64,000 nucleotides of DNA from Cryomorphaceae bacterium 1068 (GCA_027214385.1 JAPVXR010000001.1:124001-188000); one strand, 5' to 3'. Counted from the stretch's first letter, positions 9,346 to 18,340 are shown. Made by a program: numbers and translations. Notes: generated from the sequence alone by a model not told the origin.

Positions 9346-9377
9346 TTGTTTAGCATGTGTGTAGCGCCCCATATTTG
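9346..9377 (+). promoter_or_regulatory. Candidate Bacteroidota-type promoter for the phage-like trio
   Basis: TTG at 9346-9348, 21 nt, then CATATTTG at 9370-9377, which matches the TAnnTTTG -7 element at all but the first base. Transcription would begin near 9384 and give a leader of about 46 nt before the ATG at 9430, which supports that start over the frame opening at 9346. Confidence 0.4.
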
Positions 9378-9429
9378 TCTTGTTGGCAAAGCGCCAACCT
9401 TGATTAATGACAATTTAAAACCTAAATAT

Positions 9430-10185
9430 ATGGGACGTCAATCAGGAGTGATCAGGATCCGAGGAAAAGTCGGAAACCTGACCTTCACACAATCAGAAGA
9501 CGGACACGAAGTGCGCCTCAGTACCTCCCTCAACGGAGATAAAATGCGCAAAGACCGCCGTTTCATTAGAACGCGTGAAAATTGGGCCGAATTTGCCCGA
9601 GCCGGAAAAGCTGCAAAGCTCATCCGCCAGGCATTCGCCATTCAAACGCGTCAAATTTCAGATCGTCGTGGGTACCCGCGACTCGTAACTCAAACCTTGA
9701 AGGTCGTGAAATCCGACCCCGTCAACGGAAGGGGAGAGCGAGTCATAACCCAAGGCGACTTCAATTACCTCTTGGGGTATGAATTCAATCAACGTCAAAC
9801 CATGTCAGGGGTGCTCAAAGTACCCGTGGATGTCGCAATAGATCCTGCCGCCGGCACCGTCAACATCGACCTCCCCGAAATGCTGCCCGAAGTCGGGGTA
9901 GCTGCACCTGAAGGAACAACCCACATCCGCCTCGCCGCGGCTGCCGCTGAACTCGATTGGGAAAACCTCGTGTTCACAAACGATGTCGTCGAATCGACCG
10001 ACATCCTCTACGGCAACCAAACCGAAGCACCGCAAACCCTCAGCTTAACTCTTCCTGCGGGAAGCACGCATACGCTGGCGGTAGCACTGGGTGTGTGGTT
10101 CTACCAAGAGGTAAACGGACAATTGTACATCCTCAATGATGGAGTGAAAAACGCCATGGCCCTCGTGGGCATCGATAACGCATAG
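9430..10185 (+). CDS. Conserved Bacteroidota protein of phage-like module (structural-type, function unknown)
   Basis: 251 residues from ATG 9430 (MGRQSGVIRIRGKVGNLTF). The N-terminal signature MxRQxGxIxxxGxxGxxTF, then RTRENWAEFARAGKAAKLIRQAF, matches a widespread uncharacterised Bacteroidota family as I remember it (R-T-R-E-N-x-x-E-F-x-x-A-G-K-A). The second half is beta-rich (DPAAGTVNIDLPEMLPEVG, LSLTLPAGSTHTLAVALGVWFY) and Ala/Gly rich, like a shell or fibre protein. There is no signal peptide. It is followed after 3 nt by a DUF5675 gene and then a holin-sized membrane protein, so a virion-like or secreted-particle role is plausible but unproven. The open frame extends to 9346, but that overlaps the promoter candidate. 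Confidence 0.75.
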   Translation: MGRQSGVIRIRGKVGNLTFTQSEDGHEVRLSTSLNGDKMRKDRRFIRTRENWAEFARAGKAAKLIRQAFAIQTRQISDRRGYPRLVTQTLKVVKSDPVNGRGERVITQGDFNYLLGYEFNQRQTMSGVLKVPVDVAIDPAAGTVNIDLPEMLPEVGVAAPEGTTHIRLAAAAAELDWENLVFTNDVVESTDILYGNQTEAPQTLSLTLPAGSTHTLAVALGVWFYQEVNGQLYILNDGVKNAMALVGIDNA

Positions 10186-10188
10186 GCC

Positions 10189-10584
10189 ATGAGGTTCAAC
10201 CTTATCCGAATATACGGTAACCAAGGGACAAACGGCTACCTCATCGCTGAAGGCAAACTGGTCTGCAAGACCATCGAACTGCCCTGGCGCATGAACCAAC
10301 CCAATGTCTCTTGCATTCCCGAAGGACAGTACATCCTGAAGGCGCGTTACAGCCCGCGATTCGGACACTGCGTGGAAGTGGTAAATGTTCCCAACCGATC
10401 CCATATCCTCCTTCATCCGGCAAATAATGCTCTGCGAGAACTTCGCGGTTGCATCGCACCGGTGTCAGAGCTTACAGGGCAAGGAACCGGACTTCGCTCC
10501 CGCGCAGCTACGCAACGATTCCTTGAGGTGTTCAACCGCCTCAAGGCTAATGGGAATAGTTTAATCTTAAACATTCATACATGA
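10189..10584 (+). CDS. DUF5675 family protein
   Basis: 131 residues covering a complete DUF5675 domain. Visible motifs: RIYGNQGTNGYL at the N terminus, ELPWRMNQPNVSCIPEGQY near residue 30, and the C-terminal block SHILLHPANNALRELRGCIAP with His72, His76, Arg86 and Cys88. The H...GC arrangement recalls cysteine L,D-transpeptidase-like or cell-wall enzymes, but that activity is not established for DUF5675. The family is common in phages and phage-like loci. It starts 3 nt after the preceding gene and its TGA overlaps the next ATG (ATGA, 10581-10584), so the three genes form one operon. There is no signal peptide; if it reaches the cell wall it needs the neighbouring membrane protein or lysis. 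Confidence 0.85.
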   Translation: MRFNLIRIYGNQGTNGYLIAEGKLVCKTIELPWRMNQPNVSCIPEGQYILKARYSPRFGHCVEVVNVPNRSHILLHPANNALRELRGCIAPVSELTGQGTGLRSRAATQRFLEVFNRLKANGNSLILNIHT

Positions 10585-10805
10585 AAAAGAGCGAAAAAAT
10601 GAATTTGGGCCAAAGGCTTTTTAGCAAAACTCCCAAATTCTTCCGCATAATCCGCAATGTCGGACTGGCTTTAATAGCCGCCGGTGGAGCGGTCCTTACG
10701 GCGCCCGTATCCCTACCTGCCTTGGTCTCCACGGCAGCAGGTTACGTGGCGGTAACGGGTGGCGTCCTCACAGCAGTGTCGCAAGCCACTGTAGATGGCG
10801 AATAA
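10581..10805 (+). CDS. Small membrane protein, holin-like
   Basis: 74 residues. A basic N terminus (KKSEKMNLGQRLFSKTPKFFRIIRN) is followed by two hydrophobic Ala/Gly/Val-rich segments (GLALIAAGGAVLTAP and VSTAAGYVAVTGGVLTAV) with a Pro-containing turn, the size and topology of many phage holins. It is coupled to DUF5675 by ATGA and followed 23 nt later by a strong terminator. Partnership of a cell-wall-type enzyme with a two-segment membrane protein suggests a release cassette (inference). A structural membrane peptide is the alternative. Confidence 0.65.
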   Translation: MKKSEKMNLGQRLFSKTPKFFRIIRNVGLALIAAGGAVLTAPVSLPALVSTAAGYVAVTGGVLTAVSQATVDGE

Positions 10806-10828
10806 CCATCCCTCACGCTTAATCCAAG

Positions 10829-10859
10829 CCCCGAGCGCAAGCTCGGGGTTTTTCTTTTT
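10829..10859 (+). terminator. Rho-independent terminator of the phage-like trio
   Basis: Perfect 8-bp stem CCCCGAGC (10829-10836), loop GCAA, GCTCGGGG (10841-10848), followed by TTTTTCTTTTTATT. It closes the three-gene operon. Confidence 0.9.
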
Positions 10860-10902
10860 ATTGTTCTTTTTGACCCTTTAAAGACGCTTAGAGTTAAATC
10901 AT

Positions 10903-11198
10903 CTAAAGTCCATAAGCCCAGCCGCCACGGATCGGACGTCGTGCAGCAATACCGGTAAAAAGGGTACCACCATCAGCTGTAATCGACCAACGAAATAATC
11001 CTCTTCAAAAAGAGTTGCCCCGAAAAGTGCGCGTGTCCGTTTTTAGCCGGGGTTTTGCGCTACTCGCTTTGCCCAATATGATAAGATTTGATCACGCAAA
11101 AATTGCCTTTCGACGTCCTTGATTTTTACTCCACTTTTTATCAAGAAAAAGGGGAAGAGATTAGCTATGTCACGATTTTCACGAAAAGTAAAAAATCA
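10903..11198 (-). pseudogene. Possible decayed coding remnants
   Basis: Two stop-bounded minus-strand frames without starts read like protein. One, ending at the stop 10903-10905, contains WSITADGGTLFTGIAARRP then IRGGWAYGL. A neighbouring frame just upstream reads GATLFEEDYFVGR, suggesting a frameshift. The second, ending at 11043-11045, contains IKSGVKIKDVERQFLRD then QILSYWAKRVAQNPG. Neither has a recognisable family. They may be fragments of lost genes or chance. Confidence 0.3.
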
Positions 11199-11550
11199 TC
11201 CCACAGCTAAAACAGTAGTGAATCTATATCTTCCTTTGGAGAATTGAATAAAACGTTCTCACACGGCGTAGCAAGTAGCTCAGGTGGCTTCATTGTAGCC
11301 TGCGGAGCTGAAGACGTAGATGGATTTAAAAATGAGCTCGCGAAGCCCAAATCACCAACTTTCATTCGAATTGTCACTATAAGAAAATCACCTAGTAGCT
11401 AAAGGCTAGTGCCTCCCCACGCACCATCTCGATTACCTCCCGAAGGTCGGTGAGAGCGCTCGTGCCTCACTAAGTTCAACCTCCTTCGTTGGCCACTCGA
11501 TGTGACAACGCTGCTCACTTTTCGTTTTTCACTCTTCACTTCTCACTCAA
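11199..11550. other. Intergenic stretch without clear features
   Basis: I see no gene. A degraded version of the repeat core is visible at about 11495-11520 (CACTCGATGTGACAACGCTG), leading into repeat block 2. Confidence 0.5.
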
Positions 11551-12155
11551 AACTGCCCACTTCCCAAGTCAAACTTCAACAATAATCACCCTTAAAACCG
11601 CGATTCGCTGGTAGCTGAAAGCCGACAGCCCACAGCTAAAACACTTTTCGCTCATCTCTACCGACTACGCCCTACGATCTACGCACTACGCACTACGAGC
11701 TACGCACTGCGCCCTACGAGCTACGAAATACTACCACCGACTATCTACCATCGACCACCACCTCCACCTTCTCGATACATTTTACCCCTTCGTCGCAAAA
11801 CACTCGAAGTGACAACGCTTTTCATTCTTAACAGCCCACTGCCCACTGCCCACTGCCCACTGACTACTGACCACCAACCACCGACCACCGACTACCGACA
11901 ACGCCCTACGCACTACGAGCTACGAAATACTACCACCGACTATCTACCATCGACTACCACCTCCACCTTCTCGATACATTTTGCCCCTTCGTCGCAAAAC
12001 ACTCGAAGTGACAACGCTTTTCATTCTTAACAGCCCACTGCCCACTGCCCACTGACTACTGCCCACCAACCGCCGTCCACCGACTACCGACAACCCCCTA
12101 CGAATCTCACACTACGATCTACGCACTACGCACTACGAATTACGCACCACCGACC
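11551..12155. repeat. Heptanucleotide repeat block 2 with two core palindromes
   Basis: Starts with a 117-bp composite unit (11551-11667) that also occurs at 14110-14226 and includes AGCTGAA/AGCCGAC heptamers. It continues with CACTACG/AGCTACG, ACTATCT/ACCATCG and CCCACTG heptamers around two core copies at 11758-11832 and 11957-12030. The order heptamers-core-CCCACTG units is the same as in block 1. It ends about 60 bp before the next secreted-protein gene. Confidence 0.9.
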
Positions 12156-12214
12156 AAGAACCTCTCTACCTAATTTTCCTTACCTTTAGAAACCAATCAC
12201 TTAACAACCAACCC

Positions 12215-13819
12215 ATGAAATGCTTACCTGCTATTTCCCTGCTATTCCTACTTTTCAATTTTTCCTTATTCGCCCAAGAGCTTACTCCCTGCGAAGAGCC
12301 GTATCCACAAGTTACCAATCTCTCAGTGGCTTTCGGAGAAGGAGCATTGGTCCTCAATTGGGCACCAATTATTGGTTCGCAAGCATGCCGAATCCAAATT
12401 AGACCCTTTGGCTCATCTGAATCACAGTATACCTTAATAGAGGGAGCTGATTTAGGCACGTATTCCATCTCAGGCGACGTCCTGCTCTTTCAAACTCAAT
12501 ATGAAGCCCGTGTGTCCTGCGGTTGTCCGGGAGATCCTCCTGTTTTTGGTCCTTACTCAAGCACCGTGGCATTCTGGACGAGCACAGTCGGTCAAATCGT
12601 GCCTTGTGCTGATCCTTATCCGGTGGTATCCGGTTTGATCGCTTCTCCTACCGAAGAGGCAGACGGCATTCACCTGATGTGGAATCCCATCTCCAAATCA
12701 AAAGGGTGCCGAATCGAATTTCAACCGGTCGACGGTCCATTGGAAGCAATGCAAGTATTGGGTACGGAACTCTCTGAGTATGTGATACCCGGATCTCAAT
12801 TGCTGGCAGACTTTGATTACAACTGGCGGATACGCTGTGGATGTAGTTTCGATCCCTTGGTGCAGGGGCCGTGGTCATTACCTGCTTTTTTCAATACCGG
12901 AGAGGTAGGCGACTTAGCGGGTTTCATGCCAAAACCGAAGTTTAAAGCCACCCCTCAGGCACCTCTTACGGGTGCTGAGGTTCAGTTTAAGGACGTGTCC
13001 CCGTTTGAACCTACATCCTGGTTGTGGGATTTTGGCGACGGCACCACATCTACGGAAGCGGACCCTGCGCATACATACGCCTCTCCCGGAGCCTACAATG
13101 TATCGCTTACCGTAGCGAATGAGTTTGGCGAGAACACCAGCTCGATTGAAGAATTTATTCAAGTATTCGACCCTGTTTGTCCTCAGTCGGTCACCGATCT
13201 TGATGGAAATCAATACACGGTAGTGCAAATAGGAAACGCCTGCTGGACTGGTGAAAACCTCAAGGTAACGCAGTTTAACAATGGCGATGAAATTCCGAAT
13301 CTCGAACCGGCAAGTGAGTGGCTCTCGACCACCGAAGTGGCTTATTGCAACTTCAACAATGACCAGGCCCTTGGAGATTCCACCGGAAGACACTACAATG
13401 GCTATGTGGTCTTGGATGAGCGAAATGTATGCCCCGCAGGTTGGCATGTTTCAGCTGAATCCGACTGGCTTACAATGGAAGAGGTCATGGGTATGCCCAC
13501 TCAGGAATTGACCACCGACGGTCCTGAACGCGGAAGAGGCCGAAACATAGGAGGTCAATTAAAGGCCGATCAATTCTGGTCCCCATTCAATATAGGAGGA
13601 GCTGACACCTATGGATTCGGAGCTTTGCCTCTCGGCTACCGCTTTTTCGTATTTATCGATTTTGTGGGATTACAAACTACTGCGCGCTTTCATGTCCCCA
13701 ATGACCTCGGTTCGGATCCCGAGCTTCACTACCGCGGTTTCTCATACTTATCTATGGGTATCTCCAAGATCTCGGCACAATTGGGAGAAGGCATGAGCAT
13801 CCGTTGTGTTCAGGACTAG
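12215..13819 (+). CDS. Secreted protein with Fn3-like repeats, PKD domain and FISUMP domain
   Basis: 534 residues with a clear signal peptide (CLPAISLLFLLFNFSLFAQ). Two tandem fibronectin-III-like modules each begin PCxxPYPxVxxL and end with a CGCxxDP...GPxS segment (about residues 25-125 and 130-225). A PKD domain follows (SWLWDFGDGTTSTEADPAHTY, about 245-315). The C-terminal 200 residues form a FISUMP (Fibrobacter succinogenes major paralogous) domain: DLDGNQYTVVQIGNACWTGENLK, DSTGRHYN, RNVCPAGWHV, DTYGFGALPLGYR and MSIRCVQD at the end. No T9SS sorting domain is visible. Likely a cell-surface or extracellular adhesion or binding protein. The gene is flanked by repeat blocks 2 and 3. Confidence 0.88.
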   Translation: MKCLPAISLLFLLFNFSLFAQELTPCEEPYPQVTNLSVAFGEGALVLNWAPIIGSQACRIQIRPFGSSESQYTLIEGADLGTYSISGDVLLFQTQYEARVSCGCPGDPPVFGPYSSTVAFWTSTVGQIVPCADPYPVVSGLIASPTEEADGIHLMWNPISKSKGCRIEFQPVDGPLEAMQVLGTELSEYVIPGSQLLADFDYNWRIRCGCSFDPLVQGPWSLPAFFNTGEVGDLAGFMPKPKFKATPQAPLTGAEVQFKDVSPFEPTSWLWDFGDGTTSTEADPAHTYASPGAYNVSLTVANEFGENTSSIEEFIQVFDPVCPQSVTDLDGNQYTVVQIGNACWTGENLKVTQFNNGDEIPNLEPASEWLSTTEVAYCNFNNDQALGDSTGRHYNGYVVLDERNVCPAGWHVSAESDWLTMEEVMGMPTQELTTDGPERGRGRNIGGQLKADQFWSPFNIGGADTYGFGALPLGYRFFVFIDFVGLQTTARFHVPNDLGSDPELHYRGFSYLSMGISKISAQLGEGMSIRCVQD

Positions 13820-14109
13820 GGTTTTCATCCCACATCCGCTTTATTAATTTTCAGGCGTTCCCGCTTTCGCGGAAAGGGGTGCCTGATACCCACGTCCTAC
13901 ACGTCCTTTCCCCCATTCGTGTTCATTCGTGTCTATCCGTGGATAAACTTTAACGAGCTCTAGCGAGTCTAGCCAGGCTCAGTGTATCCCTCCCAGCTAA
14001 GGACTAAGTCGGATGCAGGAAAGGTTACTACCGAACATACTGCCAATACAAAACACAAAATACGCCCTGCTCACTGCTAACTACCGGCTACCGACTACCG
14101 TCCATCCAT
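13820..14109. repeat. Intergenic repeats: hairpin and 10-bp tandem repeat
   Basis: Contains an inverted repeat AGGC...CCGC-TTTC-GCGG...GCCT (about 13853-13883), which may act as terminator of the preceding gene although no T run follows. A 10-bp period repeat ATTCGTGTTC/ATTCGTGTCT/ATCCGTGGAT lies at 13915-13944. Heptamers begin again near 14060 (ACTACCG/GCTACCG). Confidence 0.6.
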
Positions 14110-14272
14110 AACTGCCCACTTCCCAAATCAAACCTCAACTCTAATCACCTTTAAAACCGTGATTCGCAGATAGCCGGAAGCCGACCGCGGGAAGCCAAAA
14201 CACTTTTCGCTTTTCTCTACCGACTACCGACTACCGACTACCGACTACCGACCATCGACCATCGACAACTCC
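14110..14272. repeat. Heptanucleotide repeat block 3
   Basis: Second copy of the 117-bp composite unit (14110-14226), diverged from 11551-11667 mainly by point changes, followed by pure CGACTAC/ACCATCG heptamers to about 14272. No core palindrome is present here. A small perfect hairpin GCGCAA-AACG-TTGCGC lies at 14368-14383, just upstream of the next gene. Confidence 0.85.
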
Positions 14273-14426
14273 CCAACTCCATTCCTCCCAGCCACTTACC
14301 AAACCTCCACTAAAAACACTTCCAAACATTCGAAACCCCACTGTTTTCTCCGCGTATAATCTCCTTCGCGCAAAACGTTGCGCCTCTATTGCCTTCCTTT
14401 TTGAGTTAGAACTAAAAACCCATTTT

Positions 14427-17400
14427 ATGGTAAGAAATCTACAGTTCATTCTAACTCCCCTTATCCTAAGTACAACCTTTTCCCTTTCGGCCCAAAACAG
14501 CGGCTGCGAAGGTTTCAGAACCCAAACCCAAGGTGGTTGGGGATCATCGGCCAATGGGAATAATCCCGGGGCTTATCGTGACGCTCACTTTGACGATGCA
14601 TTTCCCGATGGAATCACCCTTGGTTGCGATTATGTCGCGGAGTTTGAAACCTCTGCCAATGTGGAGGCTTTTTTGCCTTCCGGCGGAACGGCAAGATCAC
14701 TCGAGTCTGATCTTTTAAATCCCACCGACTACGGAAACGTTCTCGCGGGACAACTGCTCGCACTTACCCTCAGCGTGGGATTTGATGCTAATGACGCCGA
14801 CTTCTCTACCTCGAGCATACTCTTGGGCGACCTGATTGTAAACTCAGGTACCTTCGAAGGGTACAGCGTTTCGGAAATCCTCGAATTCGGAAATCAAATC
14901 CTCGGTGGATGTGAAACGGATTTTTCCGCTTCCCAGATCAATTCGGTCCTCAGCTCTATCAACGAAAACTACGTGGACGGATCGTCCAACAGTGGTGTTC
15001 TCGATTGTCCCGAGGAAGAACTTTCCTGTGCCCTCGACCTTTCGGGGATGTCTACTGAGTGTACGCAAAACAATACGTACTTTCTGACGGTCAATATCAC
15101 GGGCGCCAATGGCTCCTTTCAGGTGGTATCGAATGATGCACTTTCCATCGAGCCCGCTTTTCTCTGCTTTTCCGAGATAAGCGATAACCCGTCGGAGAAT
15201 GTGATCAACGTTTCGTTGGAATTTCCGCTGGGCGCTGATTACAACTTTAGTGTGGTTTCTGCCGAGAACCCCGATTGCGATGCGTCGGCCAATGTGGATT
15301 GTCAACTCGACAATATCTCAGGGGTTGCCCCGGAATGCTGCACCCTTACCATCGAGTGCGACGACGCTGATCAGATCATTTATTCGTGCATTAGCGATAT
15401 TCCCGATGCTGATACCAATATTCCCTACACTTCAGAGGGGTGCGGAGAAGTGAGTATTCAGGTATCGGAAACCACCCAAGGTAACGGGTGCCAGAGCAAC
15501 CCTTTGGTGCTGACCCGTACCTATACCGTTACCAATGGGACGGACATGCAATCGTGTACACAAACCTTTATGGTGATTGACGATGAGGTGCCGGTAATCA
15601 CTTGTCCTCCCGATCAAAATGCTACTTGCAGTGCATTTATCGAGCCTGACCAGTATGCCACGGCTACGGACAATTGCGACGATGAGGTAACCATTACCTA
15701 CCAAAACGGACCGAGCTCCGGATGTGGCTTGTTCATTCGAACCTGGATAGCCACCGACGATTGTGGAAACAGCGCTTACTGCTACCAAAATGTATACGTG
15801 GATGACACGACCGGGCCCCAAATTGCGGGGTTGACGGATGTGATTGTCGATTGCGGTACCAATTTGGATCCGTTTTTTGTAGGAGGTCCTTTTATCTCCG
15901 ACGCCTGTTCTGAATTTGAATTTTTCTACACGGACAGTGAGCCCGTAGTGGAGGAGTGCAGCACGACCATAACCCGCATATGGACGGCTACCGATGCTTG
16001 TGGAAACACATCGACGGCCGAACAGCAGATTACCGAAACCGACTTGAGTGCCCCCGTCCTTTACGGTGTGCCCGGCAATCAATTTTTTCAGTGTGAGGAA
16101 ATCCCTGAGGTTCCCGAAGTCTATGCCGTAGACTTCTGTAGCGGCGATACCGTGGATGTCGAAATGGAGGAAACCATTGCCGACGAGGGATGCCGCAAAA
16201 CCATACAGCGAACATTTACGGCCACCGACAATTGTGACAATAGCAATAGCATCAGCTACACCATCACCATTGAAGATACGCAGGGACCACAATTGACTTG
16301 TCCCGAAGATGTGCTCTTAACTTGTGGCGACGGGAACATTGATCCTGCGGAAACGGGACAGGCTGAGGCCCTGGACGCCTGCAGCGAAAACTTTGTGACC
16401 ATTACTTTTGACGACAGTGAATACCAAGCCAATACTTGTCCGCCGAGAATTATACGGACATGGACTGCAGTAGACACTTGTGGAAATGCGAGCAACTGCG
16501 TGCAACTCATTCTTTTCGACGATCAGGAAGCACCTTCCATCGATTGCTTGGATGATATAACCATCAATTGTTCGGAAGCGACCACCGATCCTGAGTTTAC
16601 GGGAACTCCTGCAGCTGAAGATGCCTGCAGTGAAGTGACGGTGACCTATGCCGACGGTCCTTTTGACGGGAGTTGTCCTGCCTCGTTCGTTAGAACATGG
16701 GAGGCTTCCGATGCCTGTGGAAATGCATCGTATTGCTACCAAGTGATCACGGTGATCAGTGAAGAGGCACCCACATTGGTATGCCCACCTGAGGCTACGG
16801 TTTCTTGCGGAGCCAGCTTTGAGCCTTATAATACGGGGATGGCTACCGTGACGGATCAGTGCCTCGATGTAACACTGACCTATACGGATACGGACTTAAT
16901 CGGCGATTGCGAAAAGCAATTTACCCGTACCTGGATAGCTACTGACGTTTGTGGAAATACTTCTTCTTGCGATCAATTGATCATTGTGGTCGATCAGATG
17001 AATCCTTTTATCACCTGTCCGCCGACGGCCACCGTTGAGTGCGGTGGCAATACCGATCCATCGGTGTTGGGCGAAGCTACGGCAGTGGACTACTGCTCGG
17101 CGGTGGAGGTGACCTATGCGGATGAAGAAAACTTTGACTCATGTACACCATCAATTCTGAGAACCTGGACGGCTGTTGATGTCTGTGGAAATACGCATAG
17201 CTGCGTGCAGGTGATTGAAATCATCGGTGGGGGAGTTGTTGATATAACCTGTCCCGATGACGTGACCATTGCCTGTGATGCCGATACTGATCCAGTAAGT
17301 ACGGGAACGGCTACGGTGATTGCCAATTGTGCGGATGTGGCTTTGACATACGTCGATAGCATTCTACCTGCCGATGAAACATCGGGCGGTGACTGCGGAC

Positions 17401-18275
17401 AGTTACGCACCCAGACTCAAGGTGGATGGGGATCGCGTGCCAATGGAAATAATCCCGGTACCTATAGAGATGCAAATTTTGAAGCTGCATTTCCGGAAGG
17501 ATTGGTCATAGGATGTGAGTATACTCTCACACTTACAAGTTCTGCCGCAGTGGAGGCTTTTCTTCCCAACGGCGGTCCGGTAACGGTATTGACGGAAGAT
17601 CTGGTTGATCCAACTGACTTCCGCACTGTGCTCGCCGGTCAATTGGTAGCAGCTACTCTTAGCGTGGGATTTGACGCCAACGATGAGGACTTTTCTGAAT
17701 CGGTAGCGAATCTGGGCGATTATACCCTTTCTTCGGGACCGATGGTTGGTTTGTCCGTTTCTGAGGTCATCGCCGAAGCCAATGCTTTTATCGGAGGATG
17801 CGAAAGCGCCTACTCGGGATCGGAACTGAATACGACTCTCACAGCCATCAATGAAAGTTATGTGGATGGAAACGGAAGCAGCGGAACATTGAATTGCCCC
17901 GAGACCACAGGAACTGGCGATTGCCTCGTGATCTTCCGAACATGGACAGCCACCGATCTTTGCGGAAATGCCGTGTCGTGTACACAGGTCATAACGCAGA
18001 GCAGCGAGCTCGACGAACTCTTGACAAGTGATGCTCAAATGATGGCCTATCCGTCGCCTGCTACTTCTACGGTCAATTTCACCATGGAACGCAGCGTGTA
18101 CAATTCAGGAACGTTGACCATTGCCAATCTTTCGGGAATAGTCGTTCACACGGAGACTGTACCATCCGGAGTTCAACGCATTGAGTTGGATTTGTCGGGC
18201 TTTGTTGAGGGGGTTTATGTGGTAAACTTCCGTTCGAAGAGCGGTGCATACACCACCAAATTTGTGAAAATGTAA
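14427..18275 (+). CDS. Giant secreted HYR-repeat protein with T9SS sorting domain
   Basis: 1282 residues, signal peptide at the N terminus (MVRNLQFILTPLILSTTFSL then SAQ). A roughly 165-residue domain beginning FRTQTQGGWGSSANGNNPG and ending SGVLDCPE occurs after the signal peptide. It recurs near residues 990-1160 (LRTQTQGGWGSRANGNNPG to SGTLNCPE). Between the copies are about nine HYR-like repeats of 75-85 residues, each with TCP...(A/S)C, a DxC centre, and (F/R)TWxAxDxCGNxxxC. The C terminus (MAYPSPATSTVNFTM to YTTKFVKM) is a type A T9SS sorting domain. It is probably exported across the outer membrane and anchored at the surface, possibly for adhesion or gliding. The abundant Cys pairs suggest disulphides. 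Repeat identity makes it prone to length change. Confidence 0.9.
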   Translation: MVRNLQFILTPLILSTTFSLSAQNSGCEGFRTQTQGGWGSSANGNNPGAYRDAHFDDAFPDGITLGCDYVAEFETSANVEAFLPSGGTARSLESDLLNPTDYGNVLAGQLLALTLSVGFDANDADFSTSSILLGDLIVNSGTFEGYSVSEILEFGNQILGGCETDFSASQINSVLSSINENYVDGSSNSGVLDCPEEELSCALDLSGMSTECTQNNTYFLTVNITGANGSFQVVSNDALSIEPAFLCFSEISDNPSENVINVSLEFPLGADYNFSVVSAENPDCDASANVDCQLDNISGVAPECCTLTIECDDADQIIYSCISDIPDADTNIPYTSEGCGEVSIQVSETTQGNGCQSNPLVLTRTYTVTNGTDMQSCTQTFMVIDDEVPVITCPPDQNATCSAFIEPDQYATATDNCDDEVTITYQNGPSSGCGLFIRTWIATDDCGNSAYCYQNVYVDDTTGPQIAGLTDVIVDCGTNLDPFFVGGPFISDACSEFEFFYTDSEPVVEECSTTITRIWTATDACGNTSTAEQQITETDLSAPVLYGVPGNQFFQCEEIPEVPEVYAVDFCSGDTVDVEMEETIADEGCRKTIQRTFTATDNCDNSNSISYTITIEDTQGPQLTCPEDVLLTCGDGNIDPAETGQAEALDACSENFVTITFDDSEYQANTCPPRIIRTWTAVDTCGNASNCVQLILFDDQEAPSIDCLDDITINCSEATTDPEFTGTPAAEDACSEVTVTYADGPFDGSCPASFVRTWEASDACGNASYCYQVITVISEEAPTLVCPPEATVSCGASFEPYNTGMATVTDQCLDVTLTYTDTDLIGDCEKQFTRTWIATDVCGNTSSCDQLIIVVDQMNPFITCPPTATVECGGNTDPSVLGEATAVDYCSAVEVTYADEENFDSCTPSILRTWTAVDVCGNTHSCVQVIEIIGGGVVDITCPDDVTIACDADTDPVSTGTATVIANCADVALTYVDSILPADETSGGDCGQLRTQTQGGWGSRANGNNPGTYRDANFEAAFPEGLVIGCEYTLTLTSSAAVEAFLPNGGPVTVLTEDLVDPTDFRTVLAGQLVAATLSVGFDANDEDFSESVANLGDYTLSSGPMVGLSVSEVIAEANAFIGGCESAYSGSELNTTLTAINESYVDGNGSSGTLNCPETTGTGDCLVIFRTWTATDLCGNAVSCTQVITQSSELDELLTSDAQMMAYPSPATSTVNFTMERSVYNSGTLTIANLSGIVVHTETVPSGVQRIELDLSGFVEGVYVVNFRSKSGAYTTKFVKM

Positions 18276-18302
18276 AAAGCCCATAAGTGCACATGAATAA
18301 GC

Positions 18303-18340
18303 AAGCTTCAAGTCGGAATACCCGATTTGAAGCTTTTTTT
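18303..18340 (+). terminator. Rho-independent terminator
   Basis: AAGCTTCAAGTCGG (18303-18316) pairs with CCGATTTGAAGCTT (18322-18335) with one G-U pair and is followed by TTTTTT. It terminates the HYR gene. Confidence 0.88.

Noticed and set aside
9346-9429. Longer start of the conserved phage-module protein
   Set aside because: The extra 28 residues are unlike the family N terminus (MGRQSG) and lie over a promoter candidate.
8692-12155. Possible CRISPR array
   Set aside because: The units are 7 bp and continuous with no spacers; the longer core occurs only a few times and no cas gene is present.
12166-12468. Minus-strand frame over the start of the FISUMP gene
   Set aside because: Overlaps the signal peptide region of a well-supported gene and has no features of its own.
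15432-16292. Long minus-strand frame (286 codons) opposite the HYR gene
   Set aside because: Mirror of repetitive coding DNA; the plus strand has signal peptide, repeats and sorting domain. The same applies to the minus frames at 14844-15305 and 17403-18038.
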